Of a stretch of DNA of 64,000 nucleotides, positions 1 to 9,328 are shown in pieces. The stretch covers positions 2,974,501-3,038,500 of the forward strand of contig NZ_JBBCGP010000001.1 in the NCBI RefSeq assembly GCF_037200945.1, written 5' to 3'. The stretch comes from Methylovirgula sp. (GTDB lineage Bacteria > Pseudomonadota > Alphaproteobacteria > Rhizobiales > Beijerinckiaceae). Positions within the stretch are counted from its first letter, which is position 1. Each line of letters opens with the position of its first letter. Below the pieces are notes generated by a model. That model was not told where the DNA came from. It ran no database searches and saw nothing but the letters and a program-made list of their open reading frames with translations. The translations under genes and the position numbers were made by a program.

Positions 1-27
1 AAGAAGCACAGCTAGCCGCGCTCTTTG

Positions 28-852
28 TCATGATGCCCGCCGTTTCTTTTGCGCATGTCGGTGCGGCAGAATAAATGCGCTCCCCTCGGGTGCGGCTTCG
101 CCTATTTGGCTGTCTATGCCGAAGACCGTGGCGACCAACTCGCTCCTCAGCACCTCGGCGGGCGTTCCCTGTGCGACGAGGTGGCCGCGGCTCATGATGA
201 TGATACGATCGGCATAGGCCGCCGCCAGATTGAGATCGTGGACCGTCACAAAGGCCGAGACGCCCTTTGCGACAAGAGCGCGGACCTCGTCCATCAGCAT
301 CCATTGATGGCTCATGTCGAGATGCGCGGTGGGCTCATCCAGGAACAGAACGGGCGTGACGTTCGGGGCGTCTGTGGCCCATAATTGCGTAAGTGCGCGC
401 GCAAATTGCACACGCTGCTGCTCACCGCCCGAAAGCGTCTGATAAATTCGCTCGGCGAGATGGATGACTTCAGCCTTTTCGAGCGCCGCGATAATCAAAT
501 CTTGCCGTCGGCTGCGGGAAAATCTGCGGCCGAGCCCATCGATGCCAAGCGCGGCAACTTCCCAAACCGAAAACGGAAAGGCCAGGCGCGTTGTTTGCGC
601 CATCACGACGCGGCGTGCCGCAAGTTGCCAGGGTTGCAGAAACCGCGCGTCTATATCTGCGTAGCAAACGAGCCCACGCGCAGGCGCAAGGTCACCGGCA
701 AGGATTCGCAGCAGAGTCGATTTACCGGCGCCATTCGGCCCGATCACCGCAGTCATTTGGCCGCGCTCCAAAGCCAGCGAAACCCCCGCGATGAGCTCCT
801 TGCCGCGGATAGAGTAAGACACGTTCTCCGCTCTGACGGCGACGCTTATCAT
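28..852 (-). CDS. hmuV: Haem ABC transporter ATP-binding protein HmuV
   Basis: Cytoplasmic ATPase that powers haem import through HmuU. Walker A GPNGAGKST, signature LSGGEQQRVQFARAL, Walker B LFLDEPTAHLD and the switch histidine TVHD are all present in a protein of 274 residues, normal for HmuV. I placed the start at the ATG at 852, which overlaps the hmuU stop as ATGA. The reading frame stays open far upstream, but that part lies inside hmuU and has no ABC homology. Last gene of the hmuTUV operon. Confidence 0.93.
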   Translation of the reverse strand: MISVAVRAENVSYSIRGKELIAGVSLALERGQMTAVIGPNGAGKSTLLRILAGDLAPARGLVCYADIDARFLQPWQLAARRVVMAQTTRLAFPFSVWEVAALGIDGLGRRFSRSRRQDLIIAALEKAEVIHLAERIYQTLSGGEQQRVQFARALTQLWATDAPNVTPVLFLDEPTAHLDMSHQWMLMDEVRALVAKGVSAFVTVHDLNLAAAYADRIIIMSRGHLVAQGTPAEVLRSELVATVFGIDSQIGEAAPEGSAFILPHRHAQKKRRAS

Positions 853-1934
853 CCATCGAATCCCTGGCGACGGCGCAGCAATATCCATAGGAAGAACGGC
901 GCGCCGATTCCCGCCGTGAGGATTCCGATGGGTAATTCGGCCGGCGCGACGATCGTGCGTGCGCAGGTGTCGGCGGCGAGCAGCAGCAGGGCGCCGAGCA
1001 GCACGCAGGCTGGCAGTAGCAGACGATGCTCCGGGCCCTGTATGAGCCGCAAGAGTTGCGGCACGACAATTCCGACAAATCCGATAATGCCGGCAGCGGC
1101 AACGCTGGCGCCCGTCGCCAGCGCGACGAGGACGATCACCGCGATCTTCAAACGTTGCACCGGGATGCCGAGATAGAACGCTTCGGCTTCTCCGATCGCG
1201 AGGGCGTTCAACCCGCGCGCCAGAAATGGCAGAGCTGCGAGCAGCAGCACAAAGGGGAAGGCCAGGGCCACAACCTTGTCCCATGTCGCCCCGCCAAGGC
1301 TGCCAAGCGACCAGAATGTGAGGTCACGCAACTGACGATCATCCGCCACGAACGTCAGCAGCCCGGTCACGGCGCCCGCCAAAGCGCCAAGCGCGATGCC
1401 GGCGAGCAGCAGCGTGGCGATGGACGTTTCCCGGTCGCGCGTCGCGATGAGATAGAGAATGAGCGTCGTGGCAAGCGCGCCGGAAAACGCGCCCGCGGGC
1501 AGCGTTACGAATGGAAGACCGGCGGCGAGATATTTATCGCCGAGTACGATGATACCCGCTGCGGCCAGGGCCGCGCCAGCCGAGACGCCGACGATGGCAG
1601 GATCCGCGAGAGGATTGCGAAACAGGCTTTGCATCAGGGCGCCCGAGACCGCGAGATTGGCGCCGATCATGATTGCCAGCAAGACACGCGGGAGCCGGAT
1701 GTCGAGTACGACAAGCGCCTCGCGCGAGGACGATTGGTCCATACCACGCAAGGCGCCGATGATGATCCCGATGACGCGATGCGGCGCAATCGGCAGCGGC
1801 CCGTGTCCGATCGCAAAGATGGCTAGTACGCACAGGAGCGTTGCGAGGGTAGGGAGTAAAAGAAGTGCCCGTTCGCGGCGGCTCATGCGCCGCTGCCGGC
1901 GCGGCGTGTCCACCACCGCCCGGGGCAGCGTCAT
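849..1934 (-). CDS. hmuU: Haem ABC transporter permease HmuU
   Basis: FecCD/BtuC-type inner-membrane permease of 361 residues that forms the haem channel with HmuV and HmuT. The sequence is a run of hydrophobic helices. It contains the family-typical stretch GALMQSLFRNPLADPAIVG around residues 101-119 and a GFVGIVVP motif in the C-terminal third. Start and stop both overlap the neighbouring hmu genes by ATGA, which suggests translational coupling. Confidence 0.93.
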   Translation of the reverse strand: MTLPRAVVDTPRRQRRMSRRERALLLLPTLATLLCVLAIFAIGHGPLPIAPHRVIGIIIGALRGMDQSSSREALVVLDIRLPRVLLAIMIGANLAVSGALMQSLFRNPLADPAIVGVSAGAALAAAGIIVLGDKYLAAGLPFVTLPAGAFSGALATTLILYLIATRDRETSIATLLLAGIALGALAGAVTGLLTFVADDRQLRDLTFWSLGSLGGATWDKVVALAFPFVLLLAALPFLARGLNALAIGEAEAFYLGIPVQRLKIAVIVLVALATGASVAAAGIIGFVGIVVPQLLRLIQGPEHRLLLPACVLLGALLLLAADTCARTIVAPAELPIGILTAGIGAPFFLWILLRRRQGFDG

Positions 1935-2806
1935 TTGAGACCTGGATAAAAAGCGGCAAAGAGATCTTTGGCGGCCTGCGGGGTACGCGGGCCAAAGCCG
2001 AGAAGATACAGGCCATCCATCGCGACAAGGCGCTGATGCGCTGCTGCCGGTACAGTCTTGAACGCGGGCAGGCCGAAAATCTCGTTCTTGCCCGGCTGCT
2101 TGCCATTGGCCATCATGACGATGACATCGGGCGCGGCCGCGACGATGGATTCGTCATTCATCTGCTTATAGCCGGCAAAGCCGGCGCCGACATTGACGCC
2201 GCCCGCAAGCCTGATCATCGCATCGGCGGCCGTTCCACTGCCGGCGACGAGCGGCCGGCCACCCTGCATCGCGATGATAAAGAGAACACGCGTCTTGCCG
2301 TCGGCTTTGCGGCGCAAGGCTGCCACATCGGCAAATCCTTGGCTGACGCCTTTGGCCAATTCGGCGGCTTTCGATTCGGCGTGGGTAAGGCAGCCTATAG
2401 TTTCGATCTTCGCCACGATGCCGGCGGCGGTGAAATCGTCTTGTAATTTCTCGACGGGGACCTTGGACTGTCGCAGCAGTTTGATGGCGTCCGCCGGACC
2501 CGCCCCATCGGACGCAATGATCAATGTTGGATTGAGCGACAACACACCTTCGGGCGAGAACGCGCGGAAATAGCCGACGTTCGGCTTGGATTTCAGCGCC
2601 TGCGGCGGATAGAGACTTGTCGTATCGACACCGACGATTTTCCCGTCTTGTCGGAGCGCGTAGAGGATCTCGGTGACAGCGCCGCCGATGGCAACGATTC
2701 GCTGCGCAGGCGGATGGACATTCGGTGCCGCCGCGGCGGGCATAAACATTGTTGCTATCGCGATAAACGCGAAAAGTTGCCGTTTGAGAGTCGATGTTTT
2801 CAACAT
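1931..2806 (-). CDS. hmuT: Haem ABC transporter periplasmic binding protein HmuT
   Basis: Class III (BtuF/HmuT type) solute-binding protein of 291 residues. An N-terminal signal peptide ending near AAA-A is followed by QRIVAIGGAVTEILYALRQ, the typical start of haem-binding HmuT proteins, and a YF residue pair (VGYFRAFSPEG) where HmuT carries its conserved haem-contacting tyrosine. It passes haem from the outer-membrane receptor to HmuUV. The stop overlaps the hmuU start. Confidence 0.91.
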   Translation of the reverse strand: MLKTSTLKRQLFAFIAIATMFMPAAAAPNVHPPAQRIVAIGGAVTEILYALRQDGKIVGVDTTSLYPPQALKSKPNVGYFRAFSPEGVLSLNPTLIIASDGAGPADAIKLLRQSKVPVEKLQDDFTAAGIVAKIETIGCLTHAESKAAELAKGVSQGFADVAALRRKADGKTRVLFIIAMQGGRPLVAGSGTAADAMIRLAGGVNVGAGFAGYKQMNDESIVAAAPDVIVMMANGKQPGKNEIFGLPAFKTVPAAAHQRLVAMDGLYLLGFGPRTPQAAKDLFAAFYPGLK

Positions 2807-2821
2807 GGATGCTGCGCGTGC

Positions 2822-2989
2822 TTATTTGGTGAGGATGAGTTTGTCGTTCGCAGTGATGCGCAGCCGGTAGCGTTCGCTGCCGTGGAGGAGAGTCACCTCT
2901 TTCGCATCGCCGAGCAGTTCTTGAACGTCGATTTCGGGCGGCCGCTTCGGCTCTTCGCTCGAAGGCGTTCTGTCCTTTTCATCAGCCAT
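2822..2989 (-). CDS. hemP: Haemin uptake protein HemP/HmuP
   Basis: Small protein of about 55 residues whose C-terminal half (LLHGSERYRLRITANDKLILTK region) matches the HemP family pattern H-G-x-x-Y-x-L-R-x-T-x-x-x-K-L-I-L-T-K. In Bradyrhizobium and Burkholderia the homologue HmuP is needed, together with Irr or Fur, for expression of the haem receptor (established for the family). I prefer the ATG at 2989; an in-frame ATG at 3010 is possible. It is the first gene of the minus-strand haem operon, 15 bp before hmuT. Confidence 0.85.
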   Translation of the reverse strand: MADEKDRTPSSEEPKRPPEIDVQELLGDAKEVTLLHGSERYRLRITANDKLILTK

Positions 2990-3036
2990 CCCATAAACCC
3001 CAAATGTCACACTTCCGTAGGATCAGACGTCGAAAA

Positions 3037-3072
3037 TTTAGAATGGAACTAATTTATACTTAGAATTTAGAA
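3037..3072. promoter_or_regulatory. ICE/Irr-box-like motifs between hemP and the haem receptor gene
   Basis: The divergent promoter region is AT-rich and contains TTTAGAATGGAACTAAT at 3037-3053 and a second pair of half sites, TTAGAA at 3060-3065 and TTTAGAA at 3066-3072. The Irr-binding iron control element of Rhizobiales is usually written TTTAGAA-N3-TTCTAAA. The left half matches perfectly and the right half partly. Iron/haem control of both divergent operons is inferred from motif and position. Confidence 0.5.
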
Positions 3073-3237
3073 TCATAATAATATAATAAAAACAATACGT
3101 TGCTTGACCCCTCATCATCCATTTACTACAGACAGTCAAGTCGCCGTCGGGGTTAACGGCGTCCAATCAGCAAGCCAGCCAGAGCGCAAACGCGCAGAGC
3201 CAGCCAGCCAGCAAAATGCAACAAGGCGGGGCTCTTC

Positions 3238-5463
3238 ATGTCTTCTATGATTACGCGCGCGCTGCTCGCCAGCGTGTCTTTCTTGGCGATCTCTCCTGCG
3301 TATGCGCAGAGCGCATCGCCGACGCAAACTTCACCGGCCGCGCCGCAAGCCACCAATTCGCCGGTCAATCAGGACGGCAGCATTCCGCTCGACACGATCT
3401 CCGTCACCGCGACCATGACGCAACAGCCGGTGATCGATGCGATGGGCGGCGTCAGCAGTGTCACCGAAGATAAGATCAAGACGTTCCATGCGCAGAATTT
3501 CAATGAGGTTCTGCAGGACGTTCCCGGCGTTACGATGCAAATGTCACCGAGCGATCCCGGACAGTCGATCAATATTCGCGGCTTACAGGATTTCGGCCGG
3601 GTCAACGTGCTCGTCGATGGCGCGCGTCAGGATTATCAAATCTCGGGCCACAACGCGAACGGCACATTTTATCTCGATCCGATGTTCGTCAGCGACATCG
3701 ATATCGTACGCGGGCCGATCTCGAATATTTACGGCTCAGGCGCGATTGGCGGCGTCGTCTCGTTCACGACGCGCGGTGTCGATGACGTTCTGCTTCCCAA
3801 TGAGTCGTACGGCGCCATAGATACGGTCGGCTATGGCTCGAACGGCGCAGGTGTCGTCAACAGCGTCGCGGGCGCGGCGCGGATGGGGCCGGGCGGAACG
3901 GCTGGCGATATCTACGGTCAGTTTCTTTATCGTGACACGACCTCGTATCACGACGGATCGGGCAATCTGATTTCGGGAACAGGGAGCGAGCTTGCGGGTG
4001 GCCTGCTCAAAATCAATGTTCGGCCGGCCGATGGCCAACAGGTTACGGGTACGGCCCTGATTCAGAAATTCAACTTTGACAATAACAGTACGGCGGACTC
4101 CGGCCCGCTGTGGAATAACGACGTCAATACGAGCCAGTTTACTTTAGGCTATACGGCGGTGCGTCCCGATATTCCCTGGCTCGATTTCTCGATCAAGGCC
4201 TACGCCTCGCAGACCGAAAATCAGCAGACGCTGCGCGATGATTCGGGAAGCGACGCGGGCAGCGAGACCTACGCGCTGATCGGCGCTCTGCCGGGCGACA
4301 GCCTCTACGACATGATCCACACCTATGGCTTCGACGTTCATGACACCGCACGATTCAACACCGCCATGTTCAATCATGCCGTGACCTTTGGTGGCGACGG
4401 GGTCTGGGATTTCGTCAACACACAGGATGACGCGGGCGGCTACATTTCCGCGACGACACCGAGCGGCCAGCGCTCGCTGAACGGCGCTTTTGTTCAGGAC
4501 GAAGTCCGCTATTCGACGTGGCTGGACATTTTGGGCGCGCTGCGCTTCGACCATTACAGCTTGAACGGCGGTGGCACGAGCTCAGGCGGCACACATCTGT
4601 CGCCGAAGATTACGGTCGGTATTACGCCGATCGCGGGTGTTCAATTCTACGCGACTTATGCGGATGGTTATCGCGCGCCGTCGGTCACGGAAACTTTGAT
4701 CGATGGGGCACATCCATTTCCTGCCTTCGACATTCTGCCCAATCCGAATCTACGCCCCGAGGTCGCGAACGATGTCGAGGGTGGCGTCAATCTGAAGTTC
4801 AACAACATCCTTCGTCCGGACGACCAGATTCGCGTCAAGGCGGATGCCTATCTCAATACGATCCACGATTACGTCGACTTCGAGCCGGTCGGTGCGCCGT
4901 ATCTCACATCCGGCATTCCGGGAGGCATTCCCGGTATTCCCGCAGGGGAGTTGTGCCAGTTCATTCCCGGTGCCTGCTTCCCGATCACCAACTTTCAATA
5001 TCTTAATATCGGCGAGGCGCAGATTTCCGGCGTTGAGCTCGAGGGCACTTATGATTGGGGCGGCGGCTATATCACGGTCGCGGGAACGCATATCAACGGC
5101 AAGAGCGTCTCGGACCCGTCGACACCGCTTTATTCCATTCCACCGGACCGCATCAGCGGCACGCTCGGCTTGAGGTTCCTCGATCGCAAGTTGGTCGTCG
5201 GTAGCCGTTTGACGCTCGTCGAGGCGAGCCAGCAGTTCCCGTATTCTTCGGGCGACGAATCGAGCAGCAGCACGACTTTTCCGCCGACCGCAGGTTATGC
5301 GCTTGTCGATCTCTTCGCGTCTTACAAGTATAATGACGATGTCAGCGCGAGCCTGACGGTCAAGAACCTTCTGAACAAGGAATACACGCAGTATTTGGAC
5401 AACGAGGCCAATCCGGGGCTACAAGTCCTTGGCTCGGTGACGGTCCGGTTCGCATCGAAGTGA
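3238..5463 (+). CDS. hmuR: TonB-dependent haem/haemoglobin receptor (HmuR type)
   Basis: Outer-membrane receptor of 741 residues. It has a signal peptide (cleavage after AYA, residue 23), a TonB box DTISVTA at residues 52-58, a plug domain with SINIRGLQDFGRVNVLVDG, and a 22-strand barrel ending in aromatic VTVRF. A YRAP box and an NPNL box with an intervening histidine (GAHPF) match the FRAP/NPNL signature of haem receptors. Divergent from hemP-hmuTUV and followed 48 bp later by the haem-degrading enzyme. Confidence 0.9.
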   Translation: MSSMITRALLASVSFLAISPAYAQSASPTQTSPAAPQATNSPVNQDGSIPLDTISVTATMTQQPVIDAMGGVSSVTEDKIKTFHAQNFNEVLQDVPGVTMQMSPSDPGQSINIRGLQDFGRVNVLVDGARQDYQISGHNANGTFYLDPMFVSDIDIVRGPISNIYGSGAIGGVVSFTTRGVDDVLLPNESYGAIDTVGYGSNGAGVVNSVAGAARMGPGGTAGDIYGQFLYRDTTSYHDGSGNLISGTGSELAGGLLKINVRPADGQQVTGTALIQKFNFDNNSTADSGPLWNNDVNTSQFTLGYTAVRPDIPWLDFSIKAYASQTENQQTLRDDSGSDAGSETYALIGALPGDSLYDMIHTYGFDVHDTARFNTAMFNHAVTFGGDGVWDFVNTQDDAGGYISATTPSGQRSLNGAFVQDEVRYSTWLDILGALRFDHYSLNGGGTSSGGTHLSPKITVGITPIAGVQFYATYADGYRAPSVTETLIDGAHPFPAFDILPNPNLRPEVANDVEGGVNLKFNNILRPDDQIRVKADAYLNTIHDYVDFEPVGAPYLTSGIPGGIPGIPAGELCQFIPGACFPITNFQYLNIGEAQISGVELEGTYDWGGGYITVAGTHINGKSVSDPSTPLYSIPPDRISGTLGLRFLDRKLVVGSRLTLVEASQQFPYSSGDESSSSTTFPPTAGYALVDLFASYKYNDDVSASLTVKNLLNKEYTQYLDNEANPGLQVLGSVTVRFASK

Positions 5464-5511
5464 TATAGAATGGGGCGGCGATTAGCCCGCAGCAGTTTGG
5501 AGGATAAACGC

Positions 5512-5853
5512 ATGTCGAACTATATCGCTATGAACCGTTTCAAGGTCATCAAAGATCAAGCTCACGCCTTCGAGCAGGTGTGGCTCACGCGTGTATCGCG
5601 TCTCGATGAAGTTCCAGGCTTTATCGAATTTCATCTGCTGCGCGGACCGGAGCACGAGGATTATATCCTCTATGCTTCGCACACGATCTGGGCGAATAAA
5701 GAGACTTTCACCGCCTGGACGAACTCGGAACAGTTTCGCGCCGCGCATGCGCGCGCCGGCGACGAAAAGCCGAAGACGCTCGGCCACCCGGAGTTCGAGG
5801 GCTTTGAGGTTATCCAGACGGTGGATAATCCTAAGCGGCACGCGGCGGAATAG
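5512..5853 (+). CDS. hmuQ: Haem-degrading monooxygenase, IsdG/HmuQ-like (ABM domain)
   Basis: Cytoplasmic antibiotic-biosynthesis-monooxygenase-fold enzyme of 113 residues that opens the haem ring to release iron. The IsdG catalytic triad is visible as Asn8 (AMNRF), Trp69 (TAWTN) and His78 (AAHAR). A GGAGG ribosome site at the right distance decides for the ATG at 5512 over the longer frame that begins at 5470. It follows the haem receptor, as in Bradyrhizobium hmu loci. Confidence 0.88.
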   Translation: MSNYIAMNRFKVIKDQAHAFEQVWLTRVSRLDEVPGFIEFHLLRGPEHEDYILYASHTIWANKETFTAWTNSEQFRAAHARAGDEKPKTLGHPEFEGFEVIQTVDNPKRHAAE

Positions 5854-5930
5854 GGCAGTCTCGCACGTGTGAATGGTGCCGCGCCACATGTGCTTGACCG
5901 GGGTTGAATCGCCGCTAGATTGCGGACGCG

Positions 5931-6449
5931 ATGAGAGCAAGATTGCAACGCCGGTTTGAATGGACAGCGCCGATTTTTTTGATCGCGCTGATGGTGCAAT
6001 TCTTTGCGCTCATCGACGCTGGCGTCGCCGTGGCCGGCCCAATCAAAATCGAAAATGCTTTTACGCGGCCGACGCTGGGCGGTGCCAGCGTCGCCGTCGG
6101 TTATATGATGATTACGAACACGGGGAAGGTCGACGACCGGCTCGAGAGCGTGACCTCGGACATTTCCGCGACATCCGAAATCCATGAGACGAAGATGGAA
6201 AACGGCATGATGGAGATGCGCGAATTGCCGAAAGGACTTGCCGTCCCTGCGGGCGCAACCGTCGCCTTCAAGCCCAGCGCCTATCATGTCATGTTCATTG
6301 GCATCAGACATGCCGTCAAACCGAGCGACACAATTCACGCAATTCTGACTTTCGACAAGGCGGGCAAGATCGCGGTCGATTTTCCAGCAGCGGACAATCC
6401 GGGTGCTGTGGCGCCAAGCAGCGGCATGAGCGGCATGAAAATGCAATAG
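5931..6449 (+). CDS. Periplasmic copper chaperone, PCu(A)C family
   Basis: Exported protein of 172 residues with an N-terminal signal anchor or signal peptide. The Cu(I) motif H-x10-M-x21-H-x-M is visible from HETKMENGMMEM to YHVMFIG, and the tail is methionine-rich (GMSGMKMQ). PCu(A)C proteins deliver copper to the CuA site of cytochrome oxidase. A caa3 oxidase operon lies 52 kb away in this window, so a role there is possible but inferred. An IS element begins 20 bp downstream. Confidence 0.9.
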   Translation: MRARLQRRFEWTAPIFLIALMVQFFALIDAGVAVAGPIKIENAFTRPTLGGASVAVGYMMITNTGKVDDRLESVTSDISATSEIHETKMENGMMEMRELPKGLAVPAGATVAFKPSAYHVMFIGIRHAVKPSDTIHAILTFDKAGKIAVDFPAADNPGAVAPSSGMSGMKMQ

Positions 6450-6469
6450 CGGCTTCCCGCCGCGCCTAG

Positions 6470-7755
6470 CAGGCTGCTGAAAAACCCTCTTCCTTTGCGG
6501 GGCTGATCGTGATTCCATTTCGTTGGGAGACAGCAGCATGCGCGGCAGTGACGAAGGTTCGGGACAGCTTTTCAGTTATGTTGATCTGGAGGCGCGGGTG
6601 CGCCGTGATCATCCGTTGCGAGTGATCCGCGCGATCGCCAACGAGGCGCTCGGAGCCCTGGCGGCGGATTTCGCGGCGCTCTATTCGAAGGTCGGCCGTC
6701 CGTCGATCCCGCCGGAACGGCTGCTGCGGGCGATGCTGTTGCAGGCTTTCTATTCAGTTCGCTCGGAACGCCAGTTGATGGAGCGATTGGATACCGACTT
6801 ACTGTTTCGTTGGTTTGTCGGGCTCACCATCGACGATCCGGTGTGGGATGCGACGGTGTTTTCCAAGAACCGCGATCGTCTGCTCGATGGGGCGATCGCC
6901 GCGAAGTTCCTCGCCGCCGTGCTGGCCCAGCCGCGCGTCAAAAGGCTGATCTCGTCGGATCATTTCTCCGTCGATGGCACGCTGATCGAGGCTTGGGCCT
7001 CGATGAAAAGCTTCAAGCCGAAGGACGATTCAGGGGATCAGCCGCCGTCAGGTCCTGGCCGCAACGCCGAGGCGGATTTCAAGGGTGAGAAGCGCTCGAA
7101 CGAGACACATGCCTCGACCACTGACCCCGAGGCCCGACTTTATCGCAAGGGGCCGGGCATGGAAGCAAAACTCGCTTTCCTCGGCCACGCCTTGATGGAG
7201 AACCGTTGCGGCCTCATCGTCGATGCCTGTCTCACGCCCGCCAACGGCCATGGCGAACGCATCGCGGCGCTGGCCATGATCGAGCCGCGCGCCGATCGGC
7301 CAAAAGCCATCACGCTCGGCGCCGACAAGGGTTATGACGCGGCCGATTTCGTCAATGAACTGCGAACCATGAATGTGCGTCCGCACATCGCGCAAAATAT
7401 CAGCGGCCGGCGTTCAACCATCGACCGGCGAACAACGCGCCATCAGGCCTATTCGGCGAGCCAGCGCATTCGTAAACGGATCGAGGAGGCCTTTGGTTGG
7501 ATGAAGACCATCGCCGGGCAGCGCAAGACGAAGTTTCGCGGCGTCGATCGCGTGGGCTGGGCCTTCGCCTTCGCCGCCGCAGCCTACAACCTCGTCAGAC
7601 TACCGAAATTGATTGAGGAGATGACACCATGATGCCACCTAAGGCGTCGCTCATCACAGCCACATCCGCCGACCGTCATCATCGACAAAGCCATTCTCGG
7701 AAAGTCAGCAGCAACTCTCTCCGCGCCTGAAGCACCGCAATTTTTCAGCAGCCTG
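6470..7755 (+). mobile_element. IS5-family insertion sequence, intact, with CTAG target duplication
   Basis: A perfect 15-bp terminal inverted repeat, CAGGCTGCTGAAAAA, lies at 6470-6484 and in reverse complement at 7741-7755. Directly outside both ends is CTAG (6466-6469 and 7756-7759), matching the four-base CTAG target duplication typical of the IS5 group. The element is 1,286 bp with one transposase gene. It separates the copper chaperone gene from the efflux operon and disrupts no recognisable gene. Confidence 0.9.
6538..7632 (+). CDS. IS5-family DDE transposase
   Basis: Transposase of 364 residues. The catalytic triad is visible as Asp in FSVDGTLIEAWAS, Asp in LGADKGYD and Glu in RKRIEEAFGWMKT. 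The ATG at 6538 has a GGGAGA ribosome site 7 bp upstream; a TTG at 6523 would add five residues. No frameshift or internal stop, so the element may still be active. Confidence 0.92.
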   Translation: MRGSDEGSGQLFSYVDLEARVRRDHPLRVIRAIANEALGALAADFAALYSKVGRPSIPPERLLRAMLLQAFYSVRSERQLMERLDTDLLFRWFVGLTIDDPVWDATVFSKNRDRLLDGAIAAKFLAAVLAQPRVKRLISSDHFSVDGTLIEAWASMKSFKPKDDSGDQPPSGPGRNAEADFKGEKRSNETHASTTDPEARLYRKGPGMEAKLAFLGHALMENRCGLIVDACLTPANGHGERIAALAMIEPRADRPKAITLGADKGYDAADFVNELRTMNVRPHIAQNISGRRSTIDRRTTRHQAYSASQRIRKRIEEAFGWMKTIAGQRKTKFRGVDRVGWAFAFAAAAYNLVRLPKLIEEMTP

Positions 7756-7786
7756 CTAGAGCATCCGCATCGCACAACCTTCGATT

Positions 7787-9328
7787 TTATTGCGCTGGTG
7801 CTGCGCCCAACGCACCGGCGGACAGGGCCAAAGTCGCGGCAGCGGAAAGCGCCGTGCTGTAAGCGTCGCTGCGGGCATCTTGCGCTTGCAAAAGTTGTGT
7901 CTCGGCGAGCGTCGCGTCAGTGATCGAGCCGACGCCATTGCGATAAGCGGCAAGGGCAGCATCAAAGGTCGTCTGCGCCGCGCGCGCGAGCTGGATCGAG
8001 GCGCTATAGGCCGCCAGACTTGTATGCAGCGCATTGTCGGCGAGGACGATCTGGCGGACCGCCTCGTCGCGCGTGCGCAGCAGGGCGAGGTTTGCGTTGT
8101 CGGCATTCGCTTGCGCCTGTTTCAATTGGGCAAGGCGCATGCCGCCGTCATAGAGCGGGACGGTTACGCCGGCGAGGACGGTCGCGCCCAATTGATTGTT
8201 CGTGAGGTTGACGGTCGGCAATTGCTGCCCGACCGACGGCACGGCGGTGACATCAAGATTGCCATTGTTGTAAGCGCCATTACCAGCAACGAAGAATTTC
8301 GGCAGGAACTCAGCCTCGGACGCGCGAATATTGGCTTCGCTGGCCTTTTCGGCGGCGAAGGCGCTGAGAACGTCCGGACGCCGCGCCAGAGAGTCGCGAA
8401 TGATCTGCTCGACGGACCCATACATCGGCGCCGACAGATGCCGACCGCCAACGCTCGCGACGTTGATTTCTGTCAACGGCGAGATTCCCATCGCCGAGAT
8501 TAGCCGGAGATAATTATCCTTTGCCGCACCGCTCGACTGCACGAGAATCAACTGCGCCTGTGCGGTCGCCTGACGCGCCTGTGCGGTCTCGACGACCGTG
8601 CCGACGCCATGCTTGAATCTGTCTTCGGCCGCCGCCTGAACCTTTTGCGCATTCCGCAAGGACTCTCTGGCCGTCTCCAATCGCTCGCGCGCCGCCGCGT
8701 CCTGATAAAACGCGACGCTGACATCATAGATGACCTGCTGATGCGCGGCGGTGAAAGCGATGTTCGAAATGACCGAAGCCTGTTTCGCCGCGGCGATAAT
8801 CGCATCGCGCTCGCCGAAATCGAACAGAAGCCATTCCAGCGATACGACCGAAATTGTCCCGTGCGCATTTTCGTCGGCCTGGCCGAGGTTGAAGCCGAGC
8901 GCAGTATTCTGCCCGTTGCTGGTCTGATAGCCTGTGATGACGCTTGCGCTGAGGCGCGGCAGATAGGTGCTCTCGGCAATACCTTCCGCCAGAGCAACGC
9001 TGCGCGCGGCGTTCCAGGCGGTCCGCGTCACGGGATTGTTTGTTTCCGCAATGTCGATCAGCTCGGCAAGCGAATAGCTTTTGTCATGACGCAAAAGCAG
9101 CGGTGGCGGCGGGTCGGAAAGTTCGGCATTGGACGGCAGAACATAGGTCGAAGCCGCCGGAGTCTGCGGGGGTGTCTTGGCACCAGGAACGATTTCGCCA
9201 TTCGTGCTCGTCGTCGGCGTCCAGGGCTTGTCCGGACGATCGGGCGCCATGTCGAGCGACGACGTCGCGCAGCCGCCAAGGCCGGCGCACGACAACGAAA
9301 GCGCGATGGCGAACTCAGGCCGGCGCAT
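7787..9328 (-). CDS. TolC-like outer-membrane efflux lipoprotein (OprM/NodT family)
   Basis: Outer-membrane channel of 513 residues. An N-terminal lipobox (GLGGC, Cys20) indicates a lipoprotein, and two TolC/OEP repeats rich in coiled-coil helices follow. It would complete a tripartite pump with the upstream HlyD and FUSC proteins. Its start overlaps the end of the FUSC gene by 14 bp, consistent with one transcript reading right to left. Confidence 0.88.
   Translation of the reverse strand: MRRPEFAIALSLSCAGLGGCATSSLDMAPDRPDKPWTPTTSTNGEIVPGAKTPPQTPAASTYVLPSNAELSDPPPPLLLRHDKSYSLAELIDIAETNNPVTRTAWNAARSVALAEGIAESTYLPRLSASVITGYQTSNGQNTALGFNLGQADENAHGTISVVSLEWLLFDFGERDAIIAAAKQASVISNIAFTAAHQQVIYDVSVAFYQDAAARERLETARESLRNAQKVQAAAEDRFKHGVGTVVETAQARQATAQAQLILVQSSGAAKDNYLRLISAMGISPLTEINVASVGGRHLSAPMYGSVEQIIRDSLARRPDVLSAFAAEKASEANIRASEAEFLPKFFVAGNGAYNNGNLDVTAVPSVGQQLPTVNLTNNQLGATVLAGVTVPLYDGGMRLAQLKQAQANADNANLALLRTRDEAVRQIVLADNALHTSLAAYSASIQLARAAQTTFDAALAAYRNGVGSITDATLAETQLLQAQDARSDAYSTALSAAATLALSAGALGAAPAQ

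Noticed and set aside
849..1284. N-terminal extension of HmuV by 144 residues
   Set aside because: The extension overlaps hmuU and has no ABC similarity; the ATGA-coupled ATG at 852 gives a normal-length ATPase.
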